64,000 nucleotides of DNA from Nocardioides campestrisoli. GTDB lineage: Bacteria; Actinomycetota; Actinomycetes; Propionibacteriales; Nocardioidaceae. Where the stretch lies: positions 2,632,001-2,696,000 of the forward strand of contig NZ_CP061768.1 in the NCBI RefSeq assembly GCF_013624435.2. The letters run 5' to 3'. Below the pieces are notes generated by a model, which was given only the letters and a program-made list of their open reading frames with translations, was not told the origin of the DNA and searched no databases. This document shows positions 24,999-35,123 of the stretch, in pieces. Position numbers and translations under genes: made by a program. The stretch's first letter is position 1, and every line of letters begins with the position of its first letter.

Positions 24999-25028
24999 TG
25001 CCTGCTGGTGCCTGCTGATGCCTCCTGG
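24999..25028. repeat. Short 10-base tandem repeat
   Basis: Three tandem copies of TGCCTGCTGG (second and third copy with one or two changes) fill the gap between the recO start and the hydrolase stop. Too short to be more than local slippage. Confidence 0.5.
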
Positions 25029-25039
25029 CGCCCGCTCGG

Positions 25040-25897
25040 TCAGGTCGAGCTGCGCCGCTGCCGCTTCCGGGTGCTGCGCGCGTCCCAGCAGTCCAGGGCG
25101 AACGAGATCGCCGCCCCGTCCAGGCGGGCCGGGTCCAGTCGCCACTCCAGGGGCCCGCGCGACCGCACGACCGTGGCCTGGGGCAGCTCGGCGGCGAGCA
25201 TCTCCACGTCGGCCCACGGGTGCGCAGGATCGGCCCGGTGGCCGACCAGGAGCACCGGGACCCCGATCCCGCGGCGCTCGCCCGCGTTCGGCGCCATCCG
25301 CCCGAACAGCACGCCGTGCACCATCGCAGCGAGCGCCCCGGGACGCTGGTTGCACGTGTCGAGGGCGACCCCCACCCAGAACGGCATCACGCCGCGGGGC
25401 ACGGCGCGGACCAGCCTGCGCACCCCGGAGAAGGCCAGCGGCGCCACCCGGGCGCCCAGCATCAGCGGCGCCATCCGCAGCAGCCCGGCCGCGAAGCCGT
25501 TGTCCAGCACCGGGGACTCCAGGAGGAGGCCGCGCACCCGGTCCGGCGACCGCACCGCGGTCTCCAGCGCGACGTTGGCGCCCAGCGAGACCCCGACGAG
25601 CAGCGCCTGCTCGGCGCCGACCTCGTCGAGCAGCGCCTCCACCTGCTCGGCGTACGCGGTCACCGAGTAGGCCAGCGGGTCGCTCGGCCGGTCGGACCGG
25701 CCGTGCCCCAGCAGGTCCAGGGCGAGCACGTGGAATCCCTCGCTCGCCAGCCTGCGCGCGAGCGGCTGGTGCATCCGCCTGGTCATCAGCTCGGCGTGCA
25801 GCAGCACGGCCCAGCGCTCGCCTCCGCCGTACTCGGTGAACTCCAGCCGGTCGCCCGAGGACAGGAAGAGCTGACCGATGCGTTCCGAGACCAACAT
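25040..25897 (-). CDS. Alpha/beta hydrolase fold protein
   Basis: The 285-residue protein shows an alpha/beta hydrolase with the nucleophile elbow LLVGVSLGANVALE (Ser about residue 108), the oxyanion region LHAELMTRRMHQPLARRL, and LALDLLGHGRSDRP. A late Asp (GHRADPAHPW) is present, but the position of the catalytic His is occupied by RGPLEWRLDP, where an arginine or no histidine appears, so full activity is uncertain. The ATG at 25897 was preferred over a GTG at 25915 because TAGATT lies 7 bases before it. Substrate unknown. Confidence 0.85.
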   Translation of the reverse strand: MLVSERIGQLFLSSGDRLEFTEYGGGERWAVLLHAELMTRRMHQPLARRLASEGFHVLALDLLGHGRSDRPSDPLAYSVTAYAEQVEALLDEVGAEQALLVGVSLGANVALETAVRSPDRVRGLLLESPVLDNGFAAGLLRMAPLMLGARVAPLAFSGVRRLVRAVPRGVMPFWVGVALDTCNQRPGALAAMVHGVLFGRMAPNAGERRGIGVPVLLVGHRADPAHPWADVEMLAAELPQATVVRSRGPLEWRLDPARLDGAAISFALDCWDARSTRKRQRRSST

Positions 25898-25904
25898 GTC
25901 AGGC

Positions 25905-25910
25905 AATCTA
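25905..25910 (-). promoter_or_regulatory. -10 element, leaderless promoter of the alpha/beta hydrolase
   Basis: TAGATT on the minus strand ends 7 bases before the ATG at 25897. Confidence 0.45.
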
Positions 25911-25975
25911 GCCACCAGCGTGCCGAGTGGACCGAATGACCACCAAGCCGCTCGCGGACTGGAACACTGTGCGCC

Positions 25976-28759
25976 ATGTCCACTCGGGTGAGGGAACTGG
26001 AGCGGCGCGGGTCCGCGCTGGGAGTCGGGGCACTCGTCTTCCTCGCCGGGGTCCTCACACTCGCCGTCACCGCCGTCTCGGCCTGGTCCCTGTCACCCTG
26101 GTGGCCGCCGGTAGGCATCGCCTGCACGCTGCTGACCGTCACCCCCCGGCGCTGGTGGTGGTGGGTGGTGCCGACGGTGGTCGCCGCGAACACCGGAGCC
26201 AACGTGCTCTTCGACCGCCCCGTGCCCTTCGCGGTCACGCTGAGCGTCGTGGTCGCGCTGGAGGCGGTGATCTTCGCGTGCGTGATCCGCCTGCGCCGCG
26301 GCGGGCTGGCGGTCCTCGGCACCCAGGTCGACTTCCTGCGCCTGATCGCGGCTGCGGCCCTGTCCGCCGGGATCGGCGGGGCGGTCGCCGGGGTGGCACT
26401 GCCCCTGGTGGGCGGCCCCGACAGCGGACGGGCCTACCTGCTCGCGATCGCCCCCTCGCACGCGGCGGCGGTGCTGGTCCTGGCCCCGGTCCTGCTGAGC
26501 CTGCGCCGGCCGCTGGTCCCCGTCCGGATGGGCGAGCTGGTCCTCCAGACCTGTGCCCTGACCTTCACCACCCTGCTGGTCTTCGGGGTCAGCGACGTGC
26601 TTGCCATGGCCTTCGTGCCCATCCCCTTCCTGGTCTGGGCCGCCTTCAAGTTCGGCCTGCGCGTCGTCGCCGTGCAGATCGCGGTGATCGCGACCATCGT
26701 CTCCGGGGCCACCTCGCAGGGTCTCGGACCCTTCGCGGTGAACACCGGGGCCGACGCGATCGGCCCCTGGGAGGCGACCTCCCTGGTCCAGACCTTCCTC
26801 ATGTGCATCGTGCTGATCTGTGTCCCGCTCGCCATCAACGTCGAGCAGACGATGCGCCTCAACGACCAGCTGCGAGCCACCGGCGACCTGTTCCGGCGCA
26901 ACTTCTCCGAGTCCCTGGTCGCGATGCTCGTGCTGCGCGCCGGACACGACGACTTCGAGGTCTTCGACGCCAACCAGCAGACGACCACCCTCCTGGGCCT
27001 GGACCGCGAGCAGGTGGTGGGACAACCGCTCTCCACGCTCCTGGAGACCACCACCCCCCTCTCGGGGATCCTGGACCAGATGGTGGCCGGGACGCTGGAC
27101 GGATGGCGCGGCGAGGGCCGGATGGCCCACCGTCCCGAGCGCCAGATCGCCCTGAGCGTGGCCCCCCTCTCGGGCTCGGGCGGGGAACCGATGTTCAGCG
27201 CCCAGCTGCTCGACCTCACCGACGAGCGCGTCGCCCGGGCCGACCTCGACGCCGAGCGCCGGCTCAGCGACATCACCCTGGCGACCACCGCGTGCCTGAT
27301 CCTGGTCTGCGACCTGCGCGGCACGGTGCTGCGGGCAAACCCCGCGCTCGCCTCCCTCGTCGGCGCCTGCACCGAGGAGCTGGTCGGACGGCCCGTCTGG
27401 GAGGTGGCAGTGCCCGAGGAGCACCGCGACCTGGCGCAGCGGATGTTCGCCGAGCACGATCCGGACCCGATCCCGTCCGCGGTGGAGAGCACCCTGCTCG
27501 ACGCCGAGGGGCACGAGCGCCGGATCGCCTGGACCAGCGGGGTGGTCAGCGACCCCGAGGGCCAGGCGACGTACCTGGTGATGACCGGGCTGGACGTGAC
27601 CGCCGAGCGCAACGCCGCCGGGCTCACCCAGCACTTGCTCGCGGCGGCCCTGGACACCGCGCTGATCGGCATCGACCCCGTCGGCCGGATCACCCTGTTC
27701 AACTCGGGCGCGGAGAAGCTGCTCTCCGCGCCCGCCTTCGCGACGGTCGGCACGCCGTTCGTCGACCTGCTGGTGCCCGACGAGCTCGCCACCTGGGCCG
27801 CCGAACGGGACAGCGCCCCCACCTTCCCCACCGTGCTGGAGCACCTGCTCGACCAGCAGGCCCAGGACTGGACCTGGCGACGCTCCGACGGGAGCCGGAC
27901 GCTGGTGTCGATGTCGCTGACCCGGGTGACCGACGACAACGACCTGCTCATCGGCTACCTGTGCCTGGGCAACGACGTGACCGAGGCGCGCCACAACCAG
28001 GAGGTGCTCGCCACCGCCCTGGAGAAGGAGCGGACCGTGGTGGAGCGGCTACGCCACCTCGACGTCGCCAAGGACGAGTTCGTCTCCACCGTCAGCCACG
28101 AGCTGCGGACCCCGGTGGCCAGCATCGTCGGCTACACCGAGCTGCTCCAGGACGGCGACTTCGGCGAGATCGCCGAGGAGCAGGCACCGGTGGTCGACGC
28201 GATCAACCGCAACGGCCAGCGCCTGGTCAACCTGGTCGACAACCTGCTGGCGCTCAACGGGCTCGCCGCCGACCTGCCCGCGTGGGAGCGTGCGCGGATC
28301 GACCTGGTCGACCTCGTCCACGCGCTCGAGCACACCACGGTGGCGAGCGAGGCCGCCCGCCGTCTCCAGCTCTGCTTCCGCGTGCCCGAGCACCCGATCC
28401 TGGTCGAGGGCGACTGGTCGCAGCTCGAGCGGGCGCTGAGCAACCTGCTCAGCAACGCGATGAAGTTCACCGAGCCGCGTGGACAGGTCACCTGCGTGCT
28501 CACCTACGACGCAACGCTCGGCGAGGCGGTGGTCGAGGTCTCCGACACCGGCCTGGGCATCCCTCGCGACGAGCAGGAGAACCTGTTCAAGCGGTTCTGG
28601 CGCAGCTCGACCGCCCAGGCCCGGCACATCCAGGGCACCGGCCTGGGCCTGACGATCGTGCAGACCGTGGTGGCCTCGCACGGCGGGACGGTGACCCTGG
28701 AGTCCGAGCACCTCGCAGGCACCGTCGCCACCATCCGCCTCCCGGCCTCCCGGGAGTGA
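25976..28759 (+). CDS. MASE1/PAS sensor histidine kinase
   Basis: The 927-residue membrane kinase has an N-terminal MASE1-like sensor of about eight membrane segments (residues 15-300, SPWWPPVGIACTLL), three PAS domains (about 300-410, 425-545, 550-680), a HisKA dimerisation domain with the phospho-acceptor H708 in FVSTVSHELRTPVAS, and a HATPase_c domain with N-box LLSNAMKFTEP, G1 DTGLGIP and G2 GTGLGLTIV. No response regulator gene lies within the window's neighbours, so its partner is elsewhere. The ligand is unknown. Confidence 0.92.
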   Translation: MSTRVRELERRGSALGVGALVFLAGVLTLAVTAVSAWSLSPWWPPVGIACTLLTVTPRRWWWWVVPTVVAANTGANVLFDRPVPFAVTLSVVVALEAVIFACVIRLRRGGLAVLGTQVDFLRLIAAAALSAGIGGAVAGVALPLVGGPDSGRAYLLAIAPSHAAAVLVLAPVLLSLRRPLVPVRMGELVLQTCALTFTTLLVFGVSDVLAMAFVPIPFLVWAAFKFGLRVVAVQIAVIATIVSGATSQGLGPFAVNTGADAIGPWEATSLVQTFLMCIVLICVPLAINVEQTMRLNDQLRATGDLFRRNFSESLVAMLVLRAGHDDFEVFDANQQTTTLLGLDREQVVGQPLSTLLETTTPLSGILDQMVAGTLDGWRGEGRMAHRPERQIALSVAPLSGSGGEPMFSAQLLDLTDERVARADLDAERRLSDITLATTACLILVCDLRGTVLRANPALASLVGACTEELVGRPVWEVAVPEEHRDLAQRMFAEHDPDPIPSAVESTLLDAEGHERRIAWTSGVVSDPEGQATYLVMTGLDVTAERNAAGLTQHLLAAALDTALIGIDPVGRITLFNSGAEKLLSAPAFATVGTPFVDLLVPDELATWAAERDSAPTFPTVLEHLLDQQAQDWTWRRSDGSRTLVSMSLTRVTDDNDLLIGYLCLGNDVTEARHNQEVLATALEKERTVVERLRHLDVAKDEFVSTVSHELRTPVASIVGYTELLQDGDFGEIAEEQAPVVDAINRNGQRLVNLVDNLLALNGLAADLPAWERARIDLVDLVHALEHTTVASEAARRLQLCFRVPEHPILVEGDWSQLERALSNLLSNAMKFTEPRGQVTCVLTYDATLGEAVVEVSDTGLGIPRDEQENLFKRFWRSSTAQARHIQGTGLGLTIVQTVVASHGGTVTLESEHLAGTVATIRLPASRE

Positions 28760-28768
28760 GGGACCGGC

Positions 28769-30544
<1,776 letters not shown>

Positions 30545-30588
30545 CTATCTCCTTGCGAGGCTCGGGCGTCCGGCACGCAGCACGCTCC

Positions 30589-30625
30589 CCGCAACGAGGT
30601 GGCCGGTGATCAGGCCTCGTTGCGG
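30589..30625 (-). promoter_or_regulatory. leuA leader hairpin (LEU-element-like)
   Basis: CCGCAACGAGG and CCTCGTTGCGG form a perfect 11-bp stem with a 15-base loop in the leuA leader RNA. The 5' arm overlaps the last codons of the leader peptide, so ribosome position would decide whether it forms. There is no T-run; control could be by pseudoknot or at the leuA ribosome-binding site. Confidence 0.72.
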
Positions 30626-30651
30626 CAGCGAAGGAGGAGTCGACTCATCAT
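30610..30651 (-). CDS. leuL: leuA leader peptide
   Basis: A 14-codon frame encodes MMSRLLLRCRNEA and stops 68 bases before leuA. Three consecutive Leu codons (CTC CTC CTT) are the expected sensor for leucyl-tRNA. Its end is embedded in the 5' arm of the leader hairpin. TAGACT 9 bases before the ATG suggests an almost leaderless message. Leu-rich leaders upstream of actinobacterial leuA are described in the literature on amino-acid attenuation; this one fits that class. Confidence 0.82.
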   Translation of the reverse strand: MMSRLLLRCRNEA

Positions 30652-30660
30652 GACCCCCGC

Positions 30661-30666
30661 AGTCTA
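30661..30666 (-). promoter_or_regulatory. -10 element of the leuA leader
   Basis: TAGACT on the minus strand lies 9 bases before the first ATG of the leader peptide. Confidence 0.45.
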
Positions 30667-30711
30667 GACCATGGCCCTCCCGTCCAGGTGCCGCGTCTCA
30701 CAGGCCCGACC

Positions 30712-30717
30712 TAGGCT
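30712..30717 (+). promoter_or_regulatory. -10 element, leaderless promoter of the flavodoxin-like gene
   Basis: TAGGCT ends 6 bases before the GTG at 30724. Confidence 0.55.
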
Positions 30718-30723
30718 GGAGAG

Positions 30724-31215
30724 GTGCCCCGCCTCCTGGTCGTCCACCACCTCCCCACCGACTCCGTCCGCGCCCTCGGCGACGCGGTGGTGCAGGGGAC
30801 CCGGGACGACGCCCTGGACGGCACGGTCGACGTCGTGGTGCGGCCCGCCCTCGAGGCGACGGCTGCCGACGTGCTGACCGCCGACGGCTACCTCCTCGGC
30901 ACCCCCGCCAACTTCGGCTACATGAGCGGGGCGCTCAAGCACTTCTTCGACACCATCTTCCTGGAGGCCGGCGGCGCGCTCGACGCGGAAGGAGCGGCCG
31001 GCCCCAGCAGCAGCGGCCGACGACCGTTCGGCCTGTGGGTGCACGGCCGCTACGACACCACCGGCGCCACCCGGTCGGTGCTCTCGCTCGCGCAGGCGCT
31101 GCCCTGGCGACAGGCCGCGCCGGTGCTCGAGGTCGTGGGAGACGTGGGCGAGCCCGAGCTGGCTGCCGGCCACGAGCTGGGCGCCACCCTGGCCGCCCTG
31201 GTGGGGCCGGGGTGA
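30724..31215 (+). CDS. Flavodoxin-like NAD(P)H-dependent oxidoreductase
   Basis: The 163-residue protein has the flavodoxin fold: a first strand MPRLLVVHHLPTDSV carrying the phosphate loop, a central DGYLLGTPANFGYMSGALKHFFD that matches the FMN-contacting loop of NAD(P)H-dependent oxidoreductases, and RRPFGLWVHGRYDTTGA as the third loop. An electron-transfer or quinone/azo-reductase role is possible. The phosphate loop TDSVRALG is less Ser/Thr-rich than usual. It overlaps the downstream lipoprotein gene by 4 bases. Confidence 0.83.
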   Translation: MPRLLVVHHLPTDSVRALGDAVVQGTRDDALDGTVDVVVRPALEATAADVLTADGYLLGTPANFGYMSGALKHFFDTIFLEAGGALDAEGAAGPSSSGRRPFGLWVHGRYDTTGATRSVLSLAQALPWRQAAPVLEVVGDVGEPELAAGHELGATLAALVGPG

Positions 31216-32069
31216 GAGGCGCGCTGCCGAGCCTGGCCTGCGCCGTCGCGCTGGCCCTGGTCGGCTGCACCTCCGGCGGCGGGGACTCCTCGCCCTCGGA
31301 GCCGTCGGAGTCCCGGTCGTCCTCGTCCTCCCCCTCAGCCGCACCGCCCGAGACCCCCTCGGCGGCACCGGCCCGGCCCCGGGCGGGGCGCTGCTACCGG
31401 CTGGACTCACGCGAGGCCCTGGCCTCCGCAGCGGAGGCTCCCCCGGTCTCCTGCCGCTCGGCGCACACGGCCGTGACCTACTCCACCGGGTTCCTGGAGC
31501 TGGACCCCGCCGATCCCGCCGGGGCGCTCGACAGCCCGCGGGTACGCCGGCAGGTCGCCCCCACCTGCCAGCGGCGGCTGGCACGGTTCCTCGGCGGCTC
31601 CCTGGAGCAGCGGCGGCTCTCGCTGCTGACCCGGGTGTGGTTCACCCCGTCACCCGCGCAGGTCGAGCAGGGAGCACGGTGGTTCCGGTGCGACGTGATC
31701 GCGGCGCAGTCGGACGACCGGCTGCTGGCCCTGCCCCGCCCGAACCGGCTGCGGGGAATCCTGCGGGCCCCCGGTCCGCGCAACGCCTTCGCCACCTGCG
31801 GGACCGCGCGGCCGGGGACCCCGGCCTTCCGCCGGGTGGCCTGCTCCCGCCGGCACAGCTGGCGGGCGGTGGCCAGCGTGAGCCTGGGCCAGGGCGCCTA
31901 CCCGCCGCGGGCGCAGATCTTCCGTCGGATGGATCCCCGGTGCACCGCCGCCGCCAGGGCACGTGCCCGGAACAAGTTCAGCTTCACCTGGGCCGAGGAG
32001 CGCCCCACCCGGGCGCAGTGGAGCGCCGGGCGGCGCTACGGCCTGTGCTGGACCGCTGTCCAGCGCTGA
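31212..32069 (+). CDS. Septum formation family lipoprotein
   Basis: The 285-residue protein has a lipoprotein signal (LPSLACAVALALVGCTSGGG), a 35-residue Ser/Pro-rich spacer, and a globular domain with six or more cysteines (GRCYRLD ... VSCRSAHTAVTY ... PTCQRRLARFL ... WFRCDVIA) in the pattern of the actinobacterial septum formation family, with a second copy of the C...H module (VACSRRHSWRAVASV). The GTG at 31212 forms a GTGA overlap with the flavodoxin-like gene. Its location outside the membrane is clear; its role is inferred from the family name only. Confidence 0.83.
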   Translation: MRGALPSLACAVALALVGCTSGGGDSSPSEPSESRSSSSSPSAAPPETPSAAPARPRAGRCYRLDSREALASAAEAPPVSCRSAHTAVTYSTGFLELDPADPAGALDSPRVRRQVAPTCQRRLARFLGGSLEQRRLSLLTRVWFTPSPAQVEQGARWFRCDVIAAQSDDRLLALPRPNRLRGILRAPGPRNAFATCGTARPGTPAFRRVACSRRHSWRAVASVSLGQGAYPPRAQIFRRMDPRCTAAARARARNKFSFTWAEERPTRAQWSAGRRYGLCWTAVQR

Positions 32070-32114
32070 CCGGGGCGGCGCGGACGCAGGCGCCGATGGA
32101 GCAGCGCCGACCGG
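32070..32114. terminator. Possible hairpin between the lipoprotein gene and era
   Basis: CCGG-GG-CGGCGC pairs with GCGCCG-A-CCGG across a 22-base loop in the gap between convergent stops. Weaker than the other hairpins in the window. Confidence 0.35.
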
Positions 32115-32129
32115 ACCGGCGAGCTGGTG

Positions 32130-33059
32130 TCAGAAGCCGAGCTTGCGCAGCTGACGGGGGTCCCGCTGCCAGTCCTTGGCGATCTTGACGTGCAGGTCGA
32201 GGTAGACCGGGGTGCCGAGCAGAGCCTCGATCTGCAGCCGGGCGGCCTTGCCCACCTCGCGCAGGCGCGCCCCCTTGTGCCCGATCATGATCCCCTTCTG
32301 GGAGTCGCGCTCGACGTAGAGGTTGGCGTGGATGTCCAGGAGCGGCCGGTCCTCGGACCGGTCCTCGCGCAGGCCCATCTCCTCCACCGTCACCGCGATC
32401 GAGTGCGGCAGCTCGTCCCGCACGCCCTCCAGGGCGGCCTCCCGGATCAGCTCGGCCACCAGCACCTCCTCGGGGGCGTCGGTGAGGTCGCCGTCCGGGT
32501 AGAGCTGCGGCCCCTCGGGCAGCAGGCCCACCAGGAGGTCGGCCAGGAGGTCGACCTGGCTGCCCGCGACGGCGGAGACCGGCACGATCTCGGCCCACTC
32601 GGTGCCGGTCTCGGCCCCCAGGGTCTGGATGTCCAGCAGGTGCTGCCCGATCTGCTCCGGGGTGGCCAGGTCGGTCTTGGTCGCGATCGCCACCTTGATC
32701 GTCCGGCGGACCTTGCCGAGCTCCTTGACGATGAACCGGTCCCCGGGACCGATCTTCTCGTTGGCCGGGAAGCAGACGGCGACCACGTCGACCTCGGCCC
32801 ACGTGGTCTTCACCAGGTCGTTGAGGCGCTCGCCGAGCAGCGTCCGCGGACGGTGCAGCCCGGGGGTGTCGACCAGGATCAGCTGGGCGTCGTCGCGGTG
32901 CACGATCCCCCGGACCACGGTCCGGGTGGTCTGCGGCTTGGAGGAGGTGATGACCACCTTGCTGCCGACGAGCGCGTTGGTCAGAGTCGACTTCCCGGCG
33001 TTGGGCCTGCCCACGAAGGAGACGAAACCGCTGCGGTGCGGCGTGCTGGTCTGGGTCAT
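32130..33059 (-). CDS. era: GTPase Era
   Basis: The 309-residue GTPase binds the 3' end of 16S rRNA during small-subunit assembly. G1 VGRPNAGKSTLTNALVG, G3 DTPGLHRP and G4 TKTD are present, followed by a KH domain (NLYVERDSQKGIMIGHKGARLREVGKAAR). It overlaps the siderophore-interacting protein gene by 4 bases, which is unusual; era commonly follows the CNNM/CDA genes found about 3.5 kb further along here. Confidence 0.95.
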   Translation of the reverse strand: MTQTSTPHRSGFVSFVGRPNAGKSTLTNALVGSKVVITSSKPQTTRTVVRGIVHRDDAQLILVDTPGLHRPRTLLGERLNDLVKTTWAEVDVVAVCFPANEKIGPGDRFIVKELGKVRRTIKVAIATKTDLATPEQIGQHLLDIQTLGAETGTEWAEIVPVSAVAGSQVDLLADLLVGLLPEGPQLYPDGDLTDAPEEVLVAELIREAALEGVRDELPHSIAVTVEEMGLREDRSEDRPLLDIHANLYVERDSQKGIMIGHKGARLREVGKAARLQIEALLGTPVYLDLHVKIAKDWQRDPRQLRKLGF

Positions 33060-33829
33060 CGTTCCTCCCGGGCGGCGTCGTAGGCCGCCCAGATCTCGTC
33101 GTCGGGCTGGCCGGCAGCCTTGCCGGCCCGGTAGATCGGTCCCGGGTCCACGGCCCGGGGCTGGCGCACCGCGTTGGCCCGCCAGTAGCCCATCACGTCG
33201 TACGCCGAGCTGGGCAGGCGGCGCGCGCGCATCAGGTGCTTGCGGATCGCCCGCATCTGGGCGGACTCCCCCGCCATCCAGAAGTAGCCCTCGCCCTCAG
33301 GCCAGTCGATGCCCTCGACCATCTCCGCGAGCGCGGAGGCGCCCGCGGCCGGCGGAGCCGACCAGGTCACCTCGGGGCCGGCGGGAAGGTAGTCGGTCAG
33401 GTCGTCGGGGACCTCGGCCCAGACCCGCGTGGGCAGGTCGACCGTCTCGGCGATCCGGGCCATCGCCGGCAGAGCGGTCAGGTCGCCCACCAGGAGCAGC
33501 CACCCCGCCCCCTCGGGCAGGTCGAAGGAGCCCTTGGGCTCCGTGACGGTCACCGTGTCGCCGACGCAGTCGCCGCTGGCCCACTCGGTGACCAGCCCGG
33601 TCTCGTGCACCACGACGTCGAGGACCAGCTCACCGTCGGCCCACCGGCGGACGGTGTAGTACCTGCTCTGGAACTGACCGGGCACCACCAGGCCGACCCA
33701 CTCGTCCGGGATGCCGGTGCTGGTGAAGCCGGCGAGCCCGGGCCCGCCGAGGACCAGCCGGACGAGGTGCTCGGAGAGGTGCTCACGGGAGAGCACCGTC
33801 GCGTCGTGCTGCTCAGCCCTGGTGCTCAC
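33056..33829 (-). CDS. Siderophore-interacting FAD-binding protein
   Basis: The 257-residue protein belongs to the ViuB/SIP ferric-siderophore reductase family: FAD-binding barrel with SRYYTVRRW, then a NAD(P)H-like domain with LLLVGDLTALPAMARI and YFWMAGESAQMRAIRKHLM. These enzymes release iron from imported siderophores by reduction. No siderophore transport genes are adjacent. The GTG start has TAGCCT 6 bases before it. Its stop overlaps the era ATG. Confidence 0.92.
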   Translation of the reverse strand: MSTRAEQHDATVLSREHLSEHLVRLVLGGPGLAGFTSTGIPDEWVGLVVPGQFQSRYYTVRRWADGELVLDVVVHETGLVTEWASGDCVGDTVTVTEPKGSFDLPEGAGWLLLVGDLTALPAMARIAETVDLPTRVWAEVPDDLTDYLPAGPEVTWSAPPAAGASALAEMVEGIDWPEGEGYFWMAGESAQMRAIRKHLMRARRLPSSAYDVMGYWRANAVRQPRAVDPGPIYRAGKAAGQPDDEIWAAYDAAREER

Positions 33830-33835
33830 GCCCCC

Positions 33836-33841
33836 AGGCTA
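33836..33841 (-). promoter_or_regulatory. -10 element, leaderless promoter of the SIP gene
   Basis: TAGCCT on the minus strand ends 6 bases before the GTG at 33829 and overlaps the end of the tmsB intergenic gap. Confidence 0.5.
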
Positions 33842-33842
33842 G

Positions 33843-35123
33843 TCACCAGTGCGTCTCGAGCCCGAATCCCCCGCTCCCGTCCGGCTCGGTCCGGGTGAAG
33901 AGCACCTGGTGCAGCTCGATGTCGTTGAGCTCGAAGCCCAGCCGGGACCCTGCCAGGTAGATGCCCCAGACCTTCGCCGTGGCCAGGCCGGCCTCGGCCA
34001 CGCAGGCGTCCCAGTGCTCGCGCAGGTTGCTGCCCCAGGCGGCGAGCGTCCGGGCGTAGTGGGGGCGCAGGTTCTCGGCGTGCTGCATCTCCAGCCCTGA
34101 GTCCTGCCCGGCGACGATGATCCGGCCCACGCCGGTGAGCTCCCCGTCCGGGAAGATGTAGCGGTCGATGAACGCCCCCGTCTCGGTACGCCGGTTGTGC
34201 GGCCGAGTGATGCAGTGGTTGAGCAGCCGGCCCCCGGGCCGGACCCGCTCCCGCAGGTGCTCGAAGTACGGCGCGTAGTTGCGTACTCCGACGTGCTCCA
34301 GCATCCCGATCGAGGCGACCGCGTCGAACCCGCTCTCCGTCACCTCGCGGTAGTCCTGGCACCTGACCTCGACCTGGTCCGAGAGCCCTGCCTGCGCCAC
34401 CGCCTGCCGGGCCCACTCGGCCTGCCCCGGGGAGAGCGTGACCGCCAGCACCTGCTGGCCGTACTCCCGGGCGGCATGCATCGCCAGCCCGCCCCACCCG
34501 CACCCGACGTCCAGCATCCGCTCCCCCGGCTGCAGGTCCAGCTTGCGGGCCACCAGGTCGAACTTGGCGGCCTGCGCCTCCTCCAACGTGCTCCTCTCGT
34601 GCGGGAACACGGCGCAGGTGTAGGCCATCGACGGACCGAGCACCAGCTCGTAGAACCGGTTCGAGACGTCGTAGTGGTGCTCGATCACCCGCGCGTCGCG
34701 GCTCCGGCTGTGGCGGAGCCCCTCGACGGTGCGACGCCAGCGCGGCAGCCGCTCCTGCGGCGGGGGTCGGGGAGGGACCAGGTGCGCGACGCCCAGGGAG
34801 CGCAGCAGCGCCATCATCTCCGCTGGGCCGGGGGTGTGGAAGCGCACCTGCTTGAGCTCGCGCAGGGCCGGGTAGGGGTCGCCGGGATGGACGCCCTCGA
34901 GCTCGAGGTCGCCCGCGGCGTAGGCGCGGGCCAGGCCGAGGTCCCCGGGGGCGGTGAGCAGGTAGGAGAGACCGCGCTCGCTGGTCAGGCGCAGCCCGAG
35001 CGCGGCGTCGGGCGGACCGGCGGCGCTGCCGTCGTACGCGGTGAACCGGATCGGCAGGGCTCCGCGGACGAGGGACTCGAACGCCTCGGCGACGCTCAGC
35101 TGTCGGGTCGTGAGCAGGCTCAT
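33843..35123 (-). CDS. tmsB: Cyclopropane-fatty-acid-synthase-like methyltransferase (TmsB/BfaB type)
   Basis: The 426-residue SAM-dependent methyltransferase has an N-terminal CFA-synthase domain and a Rossmann core with motif I MLDVGCGWGGLAMH, VIEHHYDVSNRFYELVLG (lipid binding), CQDYREV and SIGMLEHVG. It overlaps the FAD-oxidoreductase gene by 4 bases. This pairing is the tmsB-tmsA (bfaB-bfaA) operon known from mycobacteria and relatives, where the methyltransferase adds a methylene at C-10 of an oleoyl chain and the FAD enzyme reduces it to 10-methylstearate (tuberculostearic acid). A plain cyclopropane synthase is the alternative. Confidence 0.86.
   Translation of the reverse strand: MSLLTTRQLSVAEAFESLVRGALPIRFTAYDGSAAGPPDAALGLRLTSERGLSYLLTAPGDLGLARAYAAGDLELEGVHPGDPYPALRELKQVRFHTPGPAEMMALLRSLGVAHLVPPRPPPQERLPRWRRTVEGLRHSRSRDARVIEHHYDVSNRFYELVLGPSMAYTCAVFPHERSTLEEAQAAKFDLVARKLDLQPGERMLDVGCGWGGLAMHAAREYGQQVLAVTLSPGQAEWARQAVAQAGLSDQVEVRCQDYREVTESGFDAVASIGMLEHVGVRNYAPYFEHLRERVRPGGRLLNHCITRPHNRRTETGAFIDRYIFPDGELTGVGRIIVAGQDSGLEMQHAENLRPHYARTLAAWGSNLREHWDACVAEAGLATAKVWGIYLAGSRLGFELNDIELHQVLFTRTEPDGSGGFGLETHW

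Noticed and set aside
24999..25028. CRISPR-like repeat
   Set aside because: Three 10-base tandem copies without spacers; no cas genes.
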